This document shows positions 40,901 through 45,334 of a stretch of 45,334 bases of DNA, in pieces. Source of the DNA: Opitutaceae bacterium (GTDB taxonomy: Bacteria; Verrucomicrobiota; Verrucomicrobiia; Opitutales; Opitutaceae). A program made the position numbers and the translations under genes. Within the stretch, counting starts at the first letter, position 1, and every line of letters starts with the position of its first letter. Location of the stretch: contig CANJNJ010000025.1 of the NCBI GenBank assembly GCA_947474995.1, forward strand, positions 1 through 45,334, read 5' to 3'. Under the pieces are notes generated by a model. That model was given only the letters and a program-made list of their open reading frames with translations, was not told the DNA's origin and did no database searches.

Positions 40901-41896
40901 ATGACCTCCCCGGCCGCCGATACCGTCCTCGAAGTCCAGGATCTGGTCACGACCTTTGACACCGACGCCGGCCGTTTGACGGCGGTGGACGGCGTCAGCT
41001 TCACGGTCCGGCGCGGTCGCACCCTGGGGATCGTCGGCGAGTCCGGCTGTGGCAAGAGTGTCACGGCGCTTTCGATCATGCGGCTCCTACCCCAGCCCAT
41101 GGGTCGAATCGAGCGCGGCCGGATTCTCTTCGACGGTCTTGATCTCACCACGTTGCCGCCGGACAAGATGCACCGCATCCGCGGCGGCCGGATCGGAATG
41201 ATCTTTCAGGAGCCGATGACCGCGCTCAACCCCGTCCACTCGATTGGCCGACAGTTGAGCGAGGTGTTCCTGCTCCACCGCACGAAGGACAAGACCGAGG
41301 CGTGGAACCGCGGCACGGCGATGCTGCGCAAGGTCGGCATTCCCGCCCCCGAGGTCCGGATGCGCGAGTACCCCCACCAGCTTTCGGGCGGCATGCGACA
41401 GCGCGTGGTCATCGCCATGGCGCTCGCCTGCGAGCCTTCGGTCGTGATCGCGGACGAGCCCACCACCGCCCTCGACGTCACGATCCAGGCGCAGATCCTC
41501 GAGCTGATGCAGTCCCTGCAGCGCGACATGGGGCTGGCCATCGTCCTCATCACGCATGACCTCGGCGTGATTGCCGAGACGTGCAATGACGTGGTCGTGA
41601 TGTACGCCGGGCGCGTGGCGGAGTCCGGACCAGTAAAGGACATTTTTGATCGCCCCTCGCATCCCTATACCCGCGGGCTCCTCGACTCGATCCCGGTGCT
41701 GGAGAATCCCCGCAAGACCCGGCTGCGCGTCATCGAGGGCATGGTGCCGGGTTTGTCGGACCTGCCGCCCGGTTGTCGTTTCCAAAATCGTTGCTCCTTC
41801 CGGGTGGACCGTTGTGCCACCCAACCGCCGCTGGAAATCGCCGAGCCCGGCCACGAAACCGCCTGCTGGCGCTGGCGCGAACTGCCGTCGCGATGA
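40901..41896 (+). CDS. Peptide ABC transporter ATP-binding protein (DppD-like)
   Basis: A 331-residue cytoplasmic ATPase that powers the Yej-type permeases. Walker A GESGCGKS (46-53), Q-loop FQEPMTALNP (about 102-111), signature LSGGMRQRV (161-169), Walker B VVIADEPTTALD (181-192) and the switch histidine in LITHDLGV are intact. The C-terminal oligopeptide/dipeptide transporter domain has the cysteine-rich tail CRFQNRCSFRVDRC, as in DppD. It corresponds to the N-terminal half of E. coli YejF, which is a single fused protein. A REP pair lies between it and the second ATPase gene. Confidence 0.93.
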   Translation: MTSPAADTVLEVQDLVTTFDTDAGRLTAVDGVSFTVRRGRTLGIVGESGCGKSVTALSIMRLLPQPMGRIERGRILFDGLDLTTLPPDKMHRIRGGRIGMIFQEPMTALNPVHSIGRQLSEVFLLHRTKDKTEAWNRGTAMLRKVGIPAPEVRMREYPHQLSGGMRQRVVIAMALACEPSVVIADEPTTALDVTIQAQILELMQSLQRDMGLAIVLITHDLGVIAETCNDVVVMYAGRVAESGPVKDIFDRPSHPYTRGLLDSIPVLENPRKTRLRVIEGMVPGLSDLPPGCRFQNRCSFRVDRCATQPPLEIAEPGHETACWRWRELPSR

Positions 41897-41990
41897 AATG
41901 CGCTGAGGAACCAACCATGCACACTCATTCCGAGCCGATCCGAATCTCACCGCGAAATACGGGTCCGTCTGGATGGGAAGAGTCAGCGCT

Positions 41991-42059
41991 GTTTGTAGTT
42001 CCGCCTTTAGGCGGAAGGATTGGACCGCCCGGATTCCGCCTAAAGGCGGGACTACAAAC
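41991..42059. repeat. REP pair of the TTCCGCC family, copy 9, between the two ATPase genes
   Basis: GTTTGTAG-TTCCGCCTTTAGGCGGAA and TTCCGCCTAAAGGCGGGA-CTACAAAC, facing inward. The surrounding gap (41897-42124) has no gene. Confidence 0.92.
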
Positions 42060-42124
42060 ACACCGCCGCTTCGCGCCCCTTCTCGATCTTCGCGGCTCAA
42101 CTTAATCGTCCGAAAATTTCTCCC

Positions 42125-43117
42125 GTGGCCAACGCCGCTTCACCCACTCCTCTCCTCGAGCTTCAGGATGTCCGCATGCACTTCCCGGTGCGGGAAGGCG
42201 TGTTCATGCGCGCGGCGCGGATGTGCCAGGCGGTCGACGGCGTTTCCCTCACGCTACAGGCCGGCGAGACGCTCGGACTCGTGGGTGAATCGGGCTGTGG
42301 CAAATCCACCCTCGGAAAGTGCATCGTCCGGCTGCATCAGCCGACCGCCGGCAAGATCCTCTTTGCAGGCACGGACCTCGCGCCGCTGGGCCAGAGCGAG
42401 CTCAAGCCGCACCGTCGTCACCTGCAGATGGTATTTCAGGATCCGGTCGAGTCGCTCAACTCCCGCCACACCGTTGGGGAAATCCTCGCCGAACCCTTCG
42501 CCATCCACGGCGTGGGCGACAAGCCGGGGCGGCGCACCCGCGTCCTCGCGTTGCTCGACAAAGTCGGCCTGCCCGCCGCCGCGGCGGATCGCTACCCCTT
42601 CGAGTTTTCGGGCGGCCAGCGGCAGCGGATCGGCATCGCGCGCGCCCTCGCCTTGAATCCCCGGATGCTCGTCTGCGACGAACCGGTGTCGGCGCTCGAC
42701 GTTTCGATTCAAAGCCAGGTTTTGAACCTGCTCCTGGACCTGCAGCGCGAACTCAACCTCAGCTACCTCTTCATCGCCCACAATCTCGCGGTCGTGAAGC
42801 ACGTCTCCGATCGCATCGCGATCATGTACCTCGGGAAAATCGTCGAACTCGCGCCGGCCGACGAAATCTATCGCTCGCCGCGCCACCCCTACACCCGCGC
42901 GCTCCTGTCGGCGATCCCGCGGCCCAACCCCCACGGGCGACGCGAGCGGATCGTCCTGCAAGGCGACGTCCCCTCGCCCATCGATCCCCCGAGCGGGTGC
43001 GCCTTCCACCCCCGCTGTCCTCACGCGACCGACCGTTGTCGCGTTGAGGCCCCGCGGCTGCGTCCCGCCCCGGACCTGCCGAACCATGCGGTGGCGTGCC
43101 ATTACGATCTACCGTAA
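42125..43117 (+). CDS. Peptide ABC transporter ATP-binding protein (DppF/OppF-like)
   Basis: A 330-residue second ATPase of the transporter. Walker [10 protein letters not shown] (54-62), Q-loop [11 protein letters not shown] (about 104-114), signature [15 protein letters not shown] (161-175), Walker [13 protein letters not shown] (181-192) and the switch histidine in [13 protein letters not shown] are present. The C-terminal domain has the [14 protein letters not shown] cysteine motif and ends in [10 protein letters not shown]. It corresponds to the C-terminal half of YejF. The start is a GTG at 42125; no in-frame ATG is near, and the alignment begins at [13 protein letters not shown], so GTG is the best choice. 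It is the last gene of the operon. Confidence 0.93.
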   Translation: MANAASPTPLLELQDVRMHFPVREGVFMRAARMCQAVDGVSLTLQAGETLGLVGESGCGKSTLGKCIVRLHQPTAGKILFAGTDLAPLGQSELKPHRRHLQMVFQDPVESLNSRHTVGEILAEPFAIHGVGDKPGRRTRVLALLDKVGLPAAAADRYPFEFSGGQRQRIGIARALALNPRMLVCDEPVSALDVSIQSQVLNLLLDLQRELNLSYLFIAHNLAVVKHVSDRIAIMYLGKIVELAPADEIYRSPRHPYTRALLSAIPRPNPHGRRERIVLQGDVPSPIDPPSGCAFHPRCPHATDRCRVEAPRLRPAPDLPNHAVACHYDLP

Positions 43118-43430
43118 GAATATCGACCGTCTTCGACCCGCGCCAGGGCACTACCTCCGGCTCCAACGGCGACGGCAATCTGGCAGGGTACCTGCTCGCA
43201 TTTAACGGTGGTGACACTCCCGCCTTCTCCTTCTCCATCCGCGCAACCACGGCCGACCCTCGGTTACTCGCGCGGAGACCGTGGGCCGGCCCCCGGATCG
43301 CAAGAAACGCGGCGCCTTTGACAACGCCGCTGGTTCTTTTCCTTTGAATCCACGCAAAAAATGCGGCATCAGTTTTTGTTCGCCTGCGTCTTTATAAACG
43401 CCTGCCAAATTGCCGAGAGTTCCCCCTTTT
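43118..43430. other. Intergenic stretch before the oxidoreductase gene
   Basis: No gene supported. A hairpin GCGGCG (43309-43314)/CGCCGC (43325-43330) followed by a T-rich run TGGTTCTTTTCC may be a weak terminator for the transporter operon. TATAAA at 43393 could be a -10 box for the next gene, but no matching -35 is seen. Confidence 0.4.
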
Positions 43431-45334
43431 ATGAGCAATCCCGCCCAAGGAAAAACGGATCCAGCTTCGAAACCGTCCGCCCCTGCCGCCTCCGCCGCGG
43501 GGCACGCCAAGCCGAAATACCCCGGCATACGAGTGACCTGCAACGGCAACTTCCTGGTAACCCAGTACGTTGAAACGCGGATCACCGATGGCGGCGTGTT
43601 TTATCCGATCACCCCTTCGACCGAGGGCGGCGAAATCTACCAGCAGTCGTTCGCGTCCGGTGAGCTCAACGTCTGGGGCGCCCAGAAGGTCGCCGTCGAG
43701 ACCGAGGGCGAACATGCCGCCCAGGGCGGAGCCACCGCCTACGCCGTTCAAGGACGCCGCACCGTCAACTTCACTTCCGGTCAGGGTCTCGTATACGCGA
43801 TGGAGCAGTATTACCACGCGCCGGGCAAACTCTCCACGATGGTCCTCCAAGTCGGCGCCCGCGCCCTGACCAAGCACGCGCTCAACGTCCACTGCGGCCA
43901 CGACGATTTCTACGCCGCTCTCGACACCGGCTGGACGATGATGATGGCCAAGGACGCCCAGCAGGCCGCCGACCAGGGCATCATCATGCGCAAGGTCAAC
44001 GAGCTCTCGTTGAACCCCGGCATGAACATCCAGGACGGCATGCTCACCACGCACTCCGAGCGCATGTATCTCGCGCCCGAGGCCGAGTTCCTCCGCGAAT
44101 ATCTCGGCGCGCCCGACGAACAGATTGACTGCCCCACTCCCGCCCAGCGCGAACTCTTCGGTCCCAAGCGCCGCCGCGTGCCGCAGATGATGGATCTCAA
44201 GAACCCGATTCTCCTCGGGCCCGTCCAGAATCAGGAGCACCATATGAACGGCGTCGTCGCGCGCCGGAACAATTTCAACGAGCCGATCCTCGGTATGATC
44301 AAGGAGGCCATGGCTGAGTTCGGCCGGCTGACCGGCCGCCACTACGGATTTATTCAGGAATACAAGACCGAGGACGCCGACACGGTCTTCGTTTCGCTGG
44401 GCTGCGCCGCCGACAACGTCGAGGCCGCGTGCGACTATCTCCGCGAGCAGCGCAACGCGAAGGTCGGCTCTATCCACGTCAATGTGCTCCGTCCCTTCCC
44501 CGAGGCCGCCGTCATCGAGGCGCTTCGCGGCAAGAAAAACGTCATCATCCTCGAGCGCACCGACGAGGGGCTCGCCGGCGACAACCCGCTCGCCCGCGAC
44601 ATCCGTGTCGCCCTCGGCAAGGCCAACGAAGTCACGAACTTTGGCTCCGCGGTCGGGCTGCCCGGGCTCACCCCGGCCGAGACGCCCCGACTTTTCCGCG
44701 GTGCCTACGGCATCGGCTCCCGCGATTTCCGCCCCGAGCACACGCTCGGCGCCTACGAATACGCCACCGGCGCCTCCCACCGCAAAGACGGGCGGAGCGA
44801 AGCTGATGGGGAGACCTTCTTCGTCCTCGGGGTGGATCATCCCTACGCCGTCATCAGCAAGGACACGCCTTCCCTCCTCCCCACGGATGCCATCGCCGTC
44901 CGCTTCCACTCCATCGGCGGCTGGGGCATGATCACGACCGGCAAGAACCTCGGCTCCATCATCGGCGATTTCGGCCAGTTCATCTCCGAGCAGAATCCCA
45001 GCTACGACGCCGACGGTTTCCTCGTCGACAAGCTCTTCGTCATGGCGAACCCGAAATATGGTTCAGAGAAAAAGGGCGCGCCCACCAACTACTACCTCAC
45101 CGTCGCCCCGTCGCAGATCAAGGTGAACTGCGAACTCAACCACGTTGACGTCGTCCTCTGCTGCGACCCGAAGGCCTTCACCCACACGAATCCGCTCGAG
45201 GGCATCAAGAAGGGCGGAGCCCTCGTCTGGGAATCGAGCGAGTCTCCCGAGGCGGCCTGGCAACGCGTCCCGGCGAAATACCGCCAGTGGATCCAGGAAA
45301 ACAACATCCGCATCTACATTCTGCCCGGCTTCGA
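43431..45334 (+). CDS. Pyruvate:ferredoxin (2-oxoacid:acceptor) oxidoreductase, N-terminal part
   Basis: The first 634 residues of a large 2-oxoacid:acceptor oxidoreductase; the gene runs off the window. Such enzymes decarboxylate pyruvate with thiamine diphosphate and pass electrons to ferredoxin or flavodoxin. After a low-complexity leader of about 30 residues comes the alpha domain (VTCNGNFLVTQYVETRITDG, VFYPITPSTEGGEIYQQ, TVNFTSGQGLVYAMEQYY). A domain II region follows (KVGSIHVNVLRPFPEAAVIE, NVIILERTDEGLAGDNPLAR), then the gamma domain (AVRFHSIGGWGMITTGKNLG). This is the domain order of single-chain NifJ-type enzymes, so ferredoxin and beta domains should follow. It implies anaerobic or fermentative metabolism. 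No Shine-Dalgarno precedes the start at 43431. Confidence 0.88.
   Translation, partial: MSNPAQGKTDPASKPSAPAASAAGHAKPKYPGIRVTCNGNFLVTQYVETRITDGGVFYPITPSTEGGEIYQQSFASGELNVWGAQKVAVETEGEHAAQGGATAYAVQGRRTVNFTSGQGLVYAMEQYYHAPGKLSTMVLQVGARALTKHALNVHCGHDDFYAALDTGWTMMMAKDAQQAADQGIIMRKVNELSLNPGMNIQDGMLTTHSERMYLAPEAEFLREYLGAPDEQIDCPTPAQRELFGPKRRRVPQMMDLKNPILLGPVQNQEHHMNGVVARRNNFNEPILGMIKEAMAEFGRLTGRHYGFIQEYKTEDADTVFVSLGCAADNVEAACDYLREQRNAKVGSIHVNVLRPFPEAAVIEALRGKKNVIILERTDEGLAGDNPLARDIRVALGKANEVTNFGSAVGLPGLTPAETPRLFRGAYGIGSRDFRPEHTLGAYEYATGASHRKDGRSEADGETFFVLGVDHPYAVISKDTPSLLPTDAIAVRFHSIGGWGMITTGKNLGSIIGDFGQFISEQNPSYDADGFLVDKLFVMANPKYGSEKKGAPTNYYLTVAPSQIKVNCELNHVDVVLCCDPKAFTHTNPLEGIKKGGALVWESSESPEAAWQRVPAKYRQWIQENNIRIYILPGF

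Noticed and set aside
13463-42059. Possibility that the regularly built palindromes form a CRISPR array
   Set aside because: Units are far apart, lie in single intergenic gaps, and have no spacer series or cas genes; they fit REP/BIME elements.
43393-43398. TATAAA as a promoter for the oxidoreductase gene
   Set aside because: No -35 box at 16-18 bp spacing; left as a remark, not as a feature.

Overview
The window is about 45 kb of high-GC bacterial DNA. It reads like a verrucomicrobial genome, most likely Opitutaceae or a close relative. The signs are large TonB-dependent receptors next to secreted beta-propellers and beta-helices, sulfatases with a formylglycine-generating enzyme, a LacI regulator, a sodium/solute symporter, many short intergenic palindromes, and start codons that mostly lack a Shine-Dalgarno sequence. 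The taxonomic call is inference from gene content; there is no rRNA or marker phylogeny here.

Left end (1-3.6 kb, minus strand): a decayed type I restriction-modification locus. hsdM enters from the edge and carries an apparent one-base frameshift. A NYN-domain (PIN-like nuclease fold) gene follows. hsdR has lost its first half and is fused to the 5' part of what looks like a mobile-element replication gene, which overlaps the tail of a possible tyrosine recombinase. Beside these is a perfect hairpin made of a tRNA-Ser-like acceptor stem and T-arm. Together they look like the scar of an integrated element.

4.1-17.3 kb, plus strand: a secreted-protein cluster with a propeller-like protein, a TonB-dependent receptor, a parallel beta-helix protein, an exported HpcH/HpaI-type aldolase, a LamG plus propeller protein, two exported carbon-nitrogen hydrolases and an exported 5'-nucleotidase-family phosphoesterase.

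17.3-30.2 kb: a sulfated-glycan or uronate theme. It has two sulfatases, a LacI regulator, a fusion of a cysteine-less FGE-like domain with a BNR propeller, a sodium/solute symporter, a canonical FGE with both active-site cysteines, fragments of a second FGE and of an amidase, a KdgT-type permease and an exported esterase. Palindromes of the form TTTCATGAAA lie next to lacI, and a related site precedes the cluster at 4.1 kb, suggesting one regulon.

30.6-45.3 kb: sufU-sufS, a REP-associated tyrosine transposase (RAYT) bracketed by copies of its presumed REP element, a two-domain M16 peptidase, a Yej/Dpp-type peptide ABC transporter in five genes, and the start of a large pyruvate:ferredoxin-type oxidoreductase.

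The feature that ties the window together is the palindromes. Nine paired copies of one REP family (core CCGCC-TTCA-GGCGG) lie between genes, including inside the transporter operon. Several other REP-like families occur, one with a fixed CGAGAG loop and a stem that changes in a compensated way.
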